From Methylomonas sp. (lineage in GTDB: Bacteria > Pseudomonadota > Gammaproteobacteria > Methylococcales > Methylomonadaceae), in NCBI GenBank assembly GCA_026989715.1, contig JALSIU010000271.1, forward strand, positions 1-12,599: a stretch of 12,599 nucleotides of DNA. The letters are read 5' to 3'. The translations under genes were made by a program, and so were the position numbers. Every line of letters begins with the position of its first letter. The first letter of the stretch is position 1. This document shows positions 1 to 7,013 of this stretch, in pieces. The notes beneath the pieces are model-generated. The model had not been told where the DNA came from. It made no database searches and saw only the letters and a program-made list of their open reading frames with translations.

Positions 1-65
1 GCTTGCATTGGTCGAATTTTTATCAATAAGGGGTTAGAAGAAAAGACAGGAGGCGGGTATTATTT

Positions 66-821
66 TTAAGTTGCCCAAATAATTTGTTTGTCCATAAATT
101 GTTGTAGTGCATCTAGCGCGGGTTCTCGATGTGAGTCATTCAACTGACCTGATAATGCAGTGGCTAAAAAATTCTCTATAGAAGCCGGTTTTGTCTCTTG
201 TAGGGTTTGCAGTAAGTAAAAGCTCATCGGGGATAGCTCAGCGAATTTTACCTCGTCTTCGGTGTTGCGATAAACTGCTAAATAACTGGCTTGCTCGGGT
301 ACTTTACTGGGTAAGTAGTCAGGGGAAATTTTGTGTACCGGGTATTGATAGGCAAGCAACCAGCACAAAGGCGAGAGGGCAAGTTGCTGTGTTGTGCGTA
401 TGTTCTGTGTGCCCGGCAGGGAGGGTAAGTCCTCTTGGCTAATGGAGAGTGCCATTTCGACCCATTCATAATGTGCTAGTTCCAGCATAAAAGGGTAATC
501 ATGTGGGTTTTTGGGTCGTTCATTTTGCAAATATAAAATAAACTCTTCCGGTATTTCAGAAAAATACGGGGTCGTACTTTGGTGCTTGCTGAAGAAATCT
601 TGTGCCAGTTGTTGCCATTGCTCAGTCGTTAAAATTTGCTTTAATACGGGGAAGTTGCTGGCTAGAAAGCCTTCTACATTATTAAAAAATAACTCACGAT
701 ACATTTGCATGCGTTGTGGCGCAACATCGCTGGGCTGTGGATTGTGTGCCGGATCGCGTATATAGGCCGAAAATTCGGCTTGCTTGGCTTTAAAATCGAT
801 TTTATGCGGAAAGTTGCTCAT
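66..821 (-). CDS. DUF2063 (HvfC/BufC-like) partner protein of a DUF692 enzyme
   Basis: A 251-residue protein of the DUF2063 putative DNA-binding family, better understood now as the recognition partner that presents a peptide substrate to a DUF692/MNIO enzyme (MbnC, HvfC and BufC play this role). The family signature is the N-terminal helical segment at residues 41-58 (YRELFFNNVEGFLASNFP), preceded by an R-rich helix; the C-terminal half is a variable all-helical/mixed domain. I chose the ATG at 821 because the protein then begins MSNFPHKIDF and overlaps the upstream DUF692 gene by only 20 bp; the longer start at 884 would add 21 non-family-like residues and an 82-bp overlap. No good Shine-Dalgarno precedes 821, which fits translational coupling to the DUF692 gene. 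It has no signal peptide or membrane segment, so it is cytoplasmic. Family assignment is firm; the substrate is unknown. Confidence 0.85.
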   Translation of the reverse strand: MSNFPHKIDFKAKQAEFSAYIRDPAHNPQPSDVAPQRMQMYRELFFNNVEGFLASNFPVLKQILTTEQWQQLAQDFFSKHQSTTPYFSEIPEEFILYLQNERPKNPHDYPFMLELAHYEWVEMALSISQEDLPSLPGTQNIRTTQQLALSPLCWLLAYQYPVHKISPDYLPSKVPEQASYLAVYRNTEDEVKFAELSPMSFYLLQTLQETKPASIENFLATALSGQLNDSHREPALDALQQFMDKQIIWAT

Positions 822-1653
822 GATGCGACTGCCATGCGTTTTGAATAGTTTGAATAGTGCTGACTTCGCGTTGTAGTTCGGCAACGCTGGGAATATTGAA
901 ATCCCGTTCTAGCAGAGTCGGGAATACCCCATAAAGCTGGTAAGCTTTGCCTAATAATTGCCAGACAGGGTCAATCACTTCAGCACCATGGGTGTCCACC
1001 AGAAAATCTTCGGCTTCGACATAGTGCCCTGCAATATGTGCATAACTAATGCGTTCGGCAGGAATCGCTTGTAAGAACTGTTCGGCATCGTATTGGTGGT
1101 TGACGCTATTAACGTAGATATTATTAATATCGATCAATACGTCACAATCAGCTTCAGCAATAACGGCATTAAAAAAGTCTATTTCAGACATCTCTTGACC
1201 GGGAGCGGCATAATAAGACACATTTTCAATAGCAATTTTTTGCTCCAAAATATCTTGTACGCGTCGGATGCGTTTGGCGACATGCTGTACCGCTTCGGCT
1301 GTAAACGGAATGGGCATGAGGTCATACAGGTGTCCCTGATGGCTACAGTAACTTAAATGCTCACTATAAAATTTGATTTGATGCTGTTGCATGAAGCTTT
1401 TTAAATTTCTAACAAAGTCCTCATCTAATGGGTCGGTGCTGCCAATAGATAAGGAAAGTCCATGACAGATAAAAGCATCGCGTTCGGTCATTTGTCTAAA
1501 TTGTTTCCCCAGTTTACCGCCAATGGTCATCCAGTTTTCAGGCGCGACTTCATAGAAACTCACATTTTGTAACGGGGCGTTGATAGCTTCTTCTAAGAAG
1601 GAGCGGCGTAAGCCAAGGCCTGCACCATGAACCAAATTTTGGGTATGTTGCAT
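802..1653 (-). CDS. DUF692 / MNIO-family multinuclear iron oxidative enzyme (HvfB/BufB/MbnB-like)
   Basis: A 283-residue TIM-barrel enzyme of the DUF692 family, whose characterised members (MbnB, HvfB/BufB) use two or three non-heme irons and O2 to modify cysteines or other residues of ribosomal peptides, usually for metal binding. Visible landmarks are GLGLR at 12-16, FYEVAPENW at 33-41, H64 in HGLSLSIGS, SEHLSY at 97-102 (H99), IENVSYY at 142-148 (E143), D175 and N178 in DINNIYVNS, H206 and H210 in HIAGH, D220/H222 in DTHG, and E249 in LLERD. These include the His/Glu/Asp set that ligates the irons in the family, so the enzyme looks intact. Length is normal. The ATG at 1653 has an AGGA Shine-Dalgarno six bases upstream. 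It forms an operon with the DUF2063 gene downstream. No DUF2282-type or other precursor peptide is seen upstream, so the substrate is unknown. Confidence 0.92.
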   Translation of the reverse strand: MQHTQNLVHGAGLGLRRSFLEEAINAPLQNVSFYEVAPENWMTIGGKLGKQFRQMTERDAFICHGLSLSIGSTDPLDEDFVRNLKSFMQQHQIKFYSEHLSYCSHQGHLYDLMPIPFTAEAVQHVAKRIRRVQDILEQKIAIENVSYYAAPGQEMSEIDFFNAVIAEADCDVLIDINNIYVNSVNHQYDAEQFLQAIPAERISYAHIAGHYVEAEDFLVDTHGAEVIDPVWQLLGKAYQLYGVFPTLLERDFNIPSVAELQREVSTIQTIQNAWQSHHEQLSA

Positions 1654-1687
1654 GATTTTTCCTAAATGAGGATAAGGGAGAATAACA

Positions 1688-1716
1688 ATTATAGCGGTTC
1701 TTCTATTAGGCTTCTA
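1688..1716 (-). promoter_or_regulatory. candidate sigma70 promoter of the DUF692-DUF2063 operon
   Basis: On the minus strand there is a perfect TATAAT -10 box (plus-strand 1688-1693), with a weak -35 (TAGAAG, 1711-1716) exactly 17 bases upstream. It would give a leader of roughly 28 bases carrying the AGGA ribosome site. The -35 matches consensus at only three of six positions, so an activator may be needed or the call may be chance. Confidence 0.4.
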
Positions 1717-1772
1717 GTGTCTTAGACAGATAAGCTAATGAGGTAATTGCTTAGCTGTGTAAATTTGAATTT

Positions 1773-1801
1773 TAGAAAAAAGTTGGTTTTTAGGTTAGAA
1801 T
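1773..1801 (+). promoter_or_regulatory. candidate sigma70 promoter of the aroG-thiSG-trmB operon
   Basis: TAGAAA (1773-1778, four of six to TTGACA) and TAGAAT (1796-1801, five of six to TATAAT) are separated by 17 bases, about 50 bases before aroG. The surrounding DNA is strongly AT-rich. This is the only spot in the 197-bp divergent region with both boxes at good spacing facing aroG. No TyrR or TrpR operator could be recognised. Confidence 0.35.
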
Positions 1802-1850
1802 GCTCGATTGAAAAATATCTTTTCCATGATAATCACTACCTTGGTAAACC

Positions 1851-2921
1851 ATGCAAAGTCAATTTAATACCGATAATTTAAGAATTCGTGAAACCAAAAC
1901 GGTGATGGCACCTGTTAAAGTTCATGAAAAAATGCCATTGACTGACCTTGCAGCTAAAACGACGACAGAGGCGCGTGCGGCCTCTCATGATATATTGATA
2001 GCGGCTGATGATCGATTATTAGTTATCGTAGGGCCTTGTTCTATACATGATACGCAAGCGGCACATGAATATGCGCAACGCTTAAGACACATTAGAGATG
2101 AGTTAAATGCCGATTTGCATATTGTGATGCGAGTCTATTTTGAAAAGCCTCGCACAACCGTTGGTTGGAAAGGGCTGATTAATGACCCGGATTTAGATGG
2201 TAGTTTTAATATTAATAAAGGTCTATTGGTTGCGAGGCAACTCTTACTTGACCTTAACGAGATGGGTATTCCGGCCGCTACTGAGTATCTGGATTTAATT
2301 ACGCCGCAATATGTATCCGATTTAATTGCCTGGGGGGCGATTGGGGCGCGTACCACTGAAAGTCAATGTCATCGTGAATTGGCCTCGGGTCTGTCCTGCC
2401 CTGTTGGCTTTAAAAATGCAACCGATGGCACCACGGCAATTGCCATTGATGCGCTTAGAGCGGCAATGAATCCGCATCATTTTTTATCGGTAACCAATCA
2501 AGGCAGCTCGGCTATTTTTTCAACAACGGGTAATGAAGATGTGCATATGATTTTGCGCGGCGGCAATGATGGCCCTAATTATGATGCGGTGAGTGTGGAT
2601 AAAGTAGCTCGTAGCATGGAAGACGCAGGGCTAAGAGCAAATATTATGCTGGACTTGAGTCATGCTAATAGCTTGAAGCAATGCCAACGCCAATTATTGG
2701 TGGGTGAGGATGTGGCAGAGCAAATTGCGGGTGGTGATCAACGCATTATGGGTGTGATGATTGAGAGTCATTTAAAATCAGGGCGGCAGGATGTTGTTGC
2801 TGGGCAGAAGTTGACTTATGGCCAGAGCATTACGGATGCTTGTATTGATTGGGCTGATACGGAAACATTGTTACGCAATTTGGCGGTTGCGGTACAAAAG
2901 AGACGAACTGTAAAAAACTAA
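1851..2921 (+). CDS. aroG: 3-deoxy-7-phosphoheptulonate (DAHP) synthase, class I AroG type
   Basis: Condenses phosphoenolpyruvate and erythrose 4-phosphate to DAHP, the first step of the shikimate pathway. The 356-residue protein aligns with E. coli AroG almost without gaps. Metal ligands correspond to C63 (in VGPCSIHD), H271 (DLSHANS), E305 (VMIESH) and D329; the active-site lysine is K188 in CPVGFKN. Other hallmarks are EKPRTTVGWKG (98-108), ARTTESQCHRE (166-176) and LRGGNDGPNY (235-244). Positions matching the E. coli AroG feedback-control residues P150 and S180 (here P152 and S182) are kept, so the enzyme is probably feedback-inhibited; which aromatic amino acid it senses (Phe, Tyr or Trp) cannot be decided by eye. 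The start is supported by the regulatory N-terminal stretch NLRIRETK aligning with AroG from the first residues, though the ribosome site is weak. It is followed 15 bp later by thiSG. Confidence 0.95.
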   Translation: MQSQFNTDNLRIRETKTVMAPVKVHEKMPLTDLAAKTTTEARAASHDILIAADDRLLVIVGPCSIHDTQAAHEYAQRLRHIRDELNADLHIVMRVYFEKPRTTVGWKGLINDPDLDGSFNINKGLLVARQLLLDLNEMGIPAATEYLDLITPQYVSDLIAWGAIGARTTESQCHRELASGLSCPVGFKNATDGTTAIAIDALRAAMNPHHFLSVTNQGSSAIFSTTGNEDVHMILRGGNDGPNYDAVSVDKVARSMEDAGLRANIMLDLSHANSLKQCQRQLLVGEDVAEQIAGGDQRIMGVMIESHLKSGRQDVVAGQKLTYGQSITDACIDWADTETLLRNLAVAVQKRRTVKN

Positions 2922-2936
2922 CAGGAATAACAAAGA

Positions 2937-3914
2937 ATGAATGTTTATGTAAATGGCGAAACTAAACAATACTCAGGTACTATAACGGTTGCTGATGTCG
3001 TGAATGAGTTAGGTTTGGCAAATAAACGCATTGCTGTTGAATTGAATAAAGAGATTTTACCTTTTGGCGAGTATGCGCAAACTGTCATTAAAGCAGGAGA
3101 CCGTTTGGAGGTTGTACAGGCGATTGGGGGTGGGCAAGAGGATAGTTTTACGGTTGCAGGCCAAGTGTTTCAATCTCGGTTGTTAGTGGGAACAGGTAAA
3201 TATAAGGATTTGGATGAGACACGTTTAGCGATTGAAGCGAGTGGTGCTGAAATTGTGACCGTGGCGATTCGGCGCACTAATATTGGTCAAAACGCTGATG
3301 AGCCTAATTTGTTGGATGTCATTTCGCCTGACAAATATACTATTTTGCCTAATACTGCGGGGTGTTTTACGGCAGAAGAAGCGGTGCGTACTTGTCGCTT
3401 GGCACGAGAATTATTAGGAGGGCATAAGCTGGTGAAGTTAGAGGTATTGGCCGACCAAAAAACATTATTGCCTGATATCGTGGAGACTATTGCTGCGGCA
3501 GAGTTGCTGGTTAAAGAAGGGTTTGATGTGATGGTTTATACCAATGATGACCCCATTGTCGCTAAACGCCTGGAAGAGATTGGTTGTGTCGCCGTTATGC
3601 CGCTGGCTGCGCCGATTGGTTCAGGCTTAGGCATTTGTAATCCCTATAATATCTTAACGATTGTCGAAAATGCCAATGTGCCTATTTTGGTGGATGCGGG
3701 GGTAGGGACGGCTTCGGATGCGGCAGTGGCGATGGAATTAGGTTGTGATGGCGTATTGATGAATACGGCGATTGCGGCCGCACAACAGCCTATTTTGATG
3801 GCATCAGCCATGCAAAAGGGCATTCAAGCTGGGCGTGAGGCTTATTTGGCAGGGCGAATGCCTAGGAAACGGTTTGCTTCGGCTTCGTCTCCGTTAGATG
3901 GCATGATTGGGTAA
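2937..3914 (+). CDS. thiSG: fused sulfur carrier ThiS - thiazole synthase ThiG
   Basis: One 325-residue reading frame holds two thiamine-thiazole proteins. Residues 1-66 are a complete ThiS ubiquitin-like carrier ending VVQAIGGG, the same length as free E. coli ThiS (66 residues ending in Gly-Gly). Residues from about 70 are a complete ThiG: QSRLLVGTGKY (79-89), RRTN (112-115), LPNTAG (137-142), K167 in LVKLEV, which matches the lysine that forms the imine with deoxyxylulose 5-phosphate, then YTNDD, MPLAAPIGSG, DAGVGTASDAA and a C-terminal ASSPLDG. ThiG uses the ThiS thiocarboxylate as sulfur donor and dehydroglycine to make the thiazole phosphate. No stop or alternative start lies in the linker (GQEDSFT), so this is a true fusion. 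AGGA at 2923-2926 serves as ribosome site. thiF, thiO/H, thiE and thiD are not in the window. Confidence 0.95.
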   Translation: MNVYVNGETKQYSGTITVADVVNELGLANKRIAVELNKEILPFGEYAQTVIKAGDRLEVVQAIGGGQEDSFTVAGQVFQSRLLVGTGKYKDLDETRLAIEASGAEIVTVAIRRTNIGQNADEPNLLDVISPDKYTILPNTAGCFTAEEAVRTCRLARELLGGHKLVKLEVLADQKTLLPDIVETIAAAELLVKEGFDVMVYTNDDPIVAKRLEEIGCVAVMPLAAPIGSGLGICNPYNILTIVENANVPILVDAGVGTASDAAVAMELGCDGVLMNTAIAAAQQPILMASAMQKGIQAGREAYLAGRMPRKRFASASSPLDGMIG

Positions 3915-3921
3915 TTTGAAC

Positions 3922-4620
3922 ATGGTATTGCCGGAAGCGGCGGTTTCTCCTCCGCGCATTAAAAGTTTTGTGCAACGTATTGGACGCATGACAGATGCAC
4001 AGCGTTTTGCACTAGATAACTTTTGGGATAAATATTGCTTAGACCATAACAAGTGTTGTGATTTTGCGACTATTTTTGGCCGTCAAGCACCTGTGATTGT
4101 CGAAATTGGCTTTGGTAATGGCGAGAGTTTAGCGCAAACGGCAATTGATAACCCAGATAAAGACTATATTGGGATTGAGGTGCATAAGCCTGGTATCGGT
4201 AATTTGCTGGCGCAGTTGGAGAGGCAAAATATTTCCAATGTCAGGGTGTTTTACCATGATGCCATTGAGGTGTTGGAAACCTGTATTCCTGAACAGAGTT
4301 TGGCGGGCATACATTTGTTTTTTCCTGATCCTTGGCATAAAAGAAAGCATCATAAGCGTCGCATTGTACGCCCCAGTTTTATAAAATTAATAGCGCAAAA
4401 ATTACCCTCAGGTGCTTATTTTCATGCGGCAACCGATTGGCAGCATTATGCCGTGCATATGTTGAAAATCTTAACCGCCGCTGAATCATTTCGTAATCAA
4501 AGTACAGATGCGCAAGGAGGCTATTGCCCAAGGCCGGATTATCGCCCTTTAACTAAGTTTGAACAGCGAGGTTTGCGTTTAGGGCATGGGGTTTGGGATT
4601 TGATTTTTACGAGAGTGTGA
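3922..4620 (+). CDS. trmB: tRNA (guanine-N7)-methyltransferase TrmB
   Basis: SAM-dependent enzyme that makes m7G46 in the variable loop of tRNAs. The protein has the family order: RIKSFVQRIGRMT near the N-terminus, the SAM-binding VEIGFGNG at 60-67, GIEVHKPG, the signature FFPDPWHKRKHHKRR from 133, ATDWQHYAVHML, TKFEQRG at 211-217 and the C-terminal LGHGVWDL. It matches E. coli TrmB closely along its whole length. I prefer the ATG at 3922 (232 residues), seven bases after the thiSG stop; an in-frame TTG at 3907 would overlap thiSG by eight bases and add five residues. Neither has a strong ribosome site, so translation is probably coupled to thiSG. It is the last gene of the aroG cluster. Confidence 0.94.
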   Translation: MVLPEAAVSPPRIKSFVQRIGRMTDAQRFALDNFWDKYCLDHNKCCDFATIFGRQAPVIVEIGFGNGESLAQTAIDNPDKDYIGIEVHKPGIGNLLAQLERQNISNVRVFYHDAIEVLETCIPEQSLAGIHLFFPDPWHKRKHHKRRIVRPSFIKLIAQKLPSGAYFHAATDWQHYAVHMLKILTAAESFRNQSTDAQGGYCPRPDYRPLTKFEQRGLRLGHGVWDLIFTRV

Positions 4621-4869
4621 CCTAAGCTGGCATTATGAGAGTAATAAATAGATTATTTTTTAACAGAAGTTAGTTTTTAGTCTACAATTCAGTTGATGGG
4701 AAATGAAAGTGAAAGGCTGGGATGATTTGGCAATCATTTAAGTAGACTCTGGTACTCCTCTCTTAATCCTTAAATATATAAAGAAACTAATGTCGTAATA
4801 CTTTGTTGGATATGATTCCTTTTAATAATAAATACGATTGCTATCAAGATATGCAGTAGGGCAAGATAT
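4621..4869. other. intergenic region, trmB to dynamin-like gene
   Basis: About 250 bp of AT-rich DNA with no coding potential on either strand. The only structure is a perfect inverted repeat, ATGATT-TGGC-AATCAT (4722-4737). It lacks a following T-run, so it is more likely a protein site or chance than a terminator. A promoter for the next gene should lie here, but no box pair with good spacing stands out; AGG at 4858-4860 is the probable ribosome site. Confidence 0.4.
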
Positions 4870-6798
4870 ATGGAATTTAAAGAACAGCTACATGAATACT
4901 CGCAATGGCGGGAAGAGATTGTCCAGGCAATTGATATGTATCGTGAGTGGCGTATTCGATATGGTCTAAATGACCCGCATAGCACCGATACTATTTTGAA
5001 TATGCTGAACGGTTTAAGTAATGATAGGGTTACTTTAGCGTTTGCCGCTGAATTCTCACGTGGTAAAACGGAGTTAATTAATGCACTGTTCTTTGCAGAA
5101 ACCGGTGTTCGGTTACTACCTTCCTCGCCTGGGCGTACAACCATGTGCCCAACTGAATTATTTTATGATGATTCGGGCAGTTATATCCGTTTATTAAATA
5201 TTGAAAGCCGCTTAGAAGATATTTCTTTAATCGAATATAAAGAAAGCCCTGAACGATGGACGCAAATTGATTTAGATTGCAATTCGCCTACGCAGATGCA
5301 GAAAGCATTTCAAGAGTTGATTGCTGTTAAAAAAGTTCCTAAAGAACAAGCGGATAAGCTAGGTTTATGGAATGAGCGCGAAGCCGCTGAGCTAGGGTAT
5401 TTGGATGCTGAGGAAGTTGAAATTCCCTGTTGGCGACATGCATTGATCAGTTTTCCACACCCTTTGTTAAAAGAAGGGCTTTGCATATTGGATACACCGG
5501 GGCTAAATGCTTTAGGAACCGAGCCTGAGCTTACTCTCAATATGTTGCCGAGTGCACAAGCCATTATTTTTGTATTGGCAGCCGATACAGGGGTAACTAA
5601 AAGTGATTTAGAAATGTGGCGCAGTCATATTAGTGTTGCGCGGGGTTCCGGTAAGCAAGGGCTTGCTGTGGTCATGAACAAAATTGATTCTATGTGGGAT
5701 GACTTGGCTGGCGAGGAAGGCTATGACCGGTCGATTGAATCACAGATAGAAACGTCGGCTGAGGTGTTAGGTGTCGATAAAAAATTGATTTTCCCCGTGT
5801 CTGCGAAACAGGCATTACTGGCTAAAATCAAGTCAGATGATGAATTACTGCAACGAAGCCGTTTGCAAGGCTTAGAGCGTTATTTATCAGATGATATTTT
5901 GATGCATCGTCGGCAAATTTTAATGGAGACGGTGATTCGTACGATTGGTTTTTTAGTGAATGAATCACTGAATCTAACAGAAGCAAAATATAAAAACTCC
6001 ATTAAGCAACTGGAAGAGTTTAAAAAGGTAGATTTTGAAAATACCGATATGACGGCTAAATTGATGGCTGAAACACGGGATCGACAAAATGCCTATATGA
6101 CCAATGTTGAAAATTTTCAAGCGAGTCGTCGTGTTTTTAGTGTGCAGGCAAAAATGCTGGTTGAATCTCTTTCTCAAGATGCCATTGATGATATTATTCG
6201 GCGCACTAGAGAGGATATGTCTAAAAGTTTGACAACCTATGGTATGAAGCAAAATATCCGTAATCTTTTTGATGAGTTACGTGACTTATTGCAGGATGCT
6301 GTGGATACAACAAATGAAACTCGACGATTAGTGAAAGCCATTCATAAGAAATTTAGGGATGAATATGGTTTTAAAGAAATAGAGCCACATTTGTTTTCGA
6401 TTAAACAGTATCAGTTTGAATTAGAGCAAATCTTTGAAGAGGGTGAAATGTTTCGCTCTAGTACTAAGACTACGATGACTGAACAGAGTATTGTAGTCAA
6501 AAAATTGTATAGTACACTTATTTATAAAGCACGTGAGGTTTTAGCGCGTGCGCATAAAGATGCGATGACATGGAGTCATAGTGTACTGTCGCCGTTAATG
6601 CACCAGATTAAAGACCATAAAAAGCAGATTGAAAGTCGTTTGCAGATGTTACGTAAAATTAGTGGTTCTAAAGAAAGCATTGCTGAGAATATAGCGGGAT
6701 TGGAAGCAGAAATAGCACCGTTAAAACAGCAACATGCAGAATTAAAGATGATTATCAGAACAATGAAGATTGAGAGTGCTTTAAAAAAAATGGGATAA
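4870..6798 (+). CDS. dynamin-like GTPase
   Basis: A 642-residue bacterial dynamin-family protein. The GTPase motifs are in order: G1 at 60-67 (AEFSRGKT, then ELINALFF), G2 around the Thr of GRTTMCPTEL, G3 DTPG at 208-211, G4 NKID at 270-273 and G5 SAK at 311-313. A helical segment (1-50) precedes the GTPase domain. After about residue 340 the protein is charged and helical, and residues from about 575 to the end look like a coiled coil. There is no signal peptide and no obvious transmembrane helix, so any membrane contact would be peripheral. The first Gly of the P-loop is Ala60, but the GKT core is intact. Bacterial dynamins have been tied to membrane remodelling, envelope stress and phage defence; none of these can be assigned here. 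It stands alone, upstream of mpl, and is not paired with a second dynamin as many such proteins are. Confidence 0.85.
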   Translation: MEFKEQLHEYSQWREEIVQAIDMYREWRIRYGLNDPHSTDTILNMLNGLSNDRVTLAFAAEFSRGKTELINALFFAETGVRLLPSSPGRTTMCPTELFYDDSGSYIRLLNIESRLEDISLIEYKESPERWTQIDLDCNSPTQMQKAFQELIAVKKVPKEQADKLGLWNEREAAELGYLDAEEVEIPCWRHALISFPHPLLKEGLCILDTPGLNALGTEPELTLNMLPSAQAIIFVLAADTGVTKSDLEMWRSHISVARGSGKQGLAVVMNKIDSMWDDLAGEEGYDRSIESQIETSAEVLGVDKKLIFPVSAKQALLAKIKSDDELLQRSRLQGLERYLSDDILMHRRQILMETVIRTIGFLVNESLNLTEAKYKNSIKQLEEFKKVDFENTDMTAKLMAETRDRQNAYMTNVENFQASRRVFSVQAKMLVESLSQDAIDDIIRRTREDMSKSLTTYGMKQNIRNLFDELRDLLQDAVDTTNETRRLVKAIHKKFRDEYGFKEIEPHLFSIKQYQFELEQIFEEGEMFRSSTKTTMTEQSIVVKKLYSTLIYKAREVLARAHKDAMTWSHSVLSPLMHQIKDHKKQIESRLQMLRKISGSKESIAENIAGLEAEIAPLKQQHAELKMIIRTMKIESALKKMG

Positions 6799-6861
6799 TA
6801 TTCATTGACTAAGTTCTTCTCTGATATGATTTTTTATTAAAAATACACATGTTACTGACAT

Positions 6862-6896
6862 CGCATGAGGGACTATTTATCTTCTCTCTTCGTGCG
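6862..6896 (+). other. imperfect RNA hairpin between the dynamin-like gene and mpl
   Basis: Bases 6862-6871 (CGCATGAGGG) can pair with 6887-6896 (TCTTCGTGCG) as a 10-bp stem including three G-U pairs, around a 15-base loop. No T-run follows directly, so it is not a classical terminator, although it may slow or end transcription from the GTPase gene. The rest of this 215-bp gap (6799-7013) has no ORF. A 9-bp direct repeat GCATGCGTT occurs at 6961-6969 and 7008-7016, the second copy covering the mpl start codon. Confidence 0.3.
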
Positions 6897-7013
6897 GCAT
6901 GATATATTTTAAGCTGTATCACTCTCACTGCTATTGCATATTATTGCGTATGCCTTTCTTGCATGCGTTTTCTTGTTAAATTCTTAGTCCGCCGGTTATT
7001 GTAGGAGCATGCG

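Noticed and set aside
1..69. Open plus-strand frame (22 codons, ending at TAA 67-69) that could be the tail of a convergent gene
   Set aside because: Too short to judge: 22 stop-free codons are expected by chance and no family is recognisable.
822..884. Longer N-terminus of the DUF2063 protein starting at 884
   Set aside because: The extra 21 residues overlap the conserved end of the DUF692 gene and do not resemble the family; the ATG at 821 fits better.
3907..3921. TTG start for trmB overlapping the thiSG stop
   Set aside because: An ATG at 3922 is in frame and gives a family-like length; the TTG has no better ribosome site.
4722..4737. Inverted repeat ATGATT-TGGC-AATCAT as trmB terminator
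   Set aside because: No T-run follows and the stem is six weak pairs; left only as a note in the intergenic entry.
4770..5144. Minus-strand ORF of 124 codons over the start of the dynamin-like gene
   Set aside because: It is antisense to clear GTPase coding sequence, with no recognisable domain.
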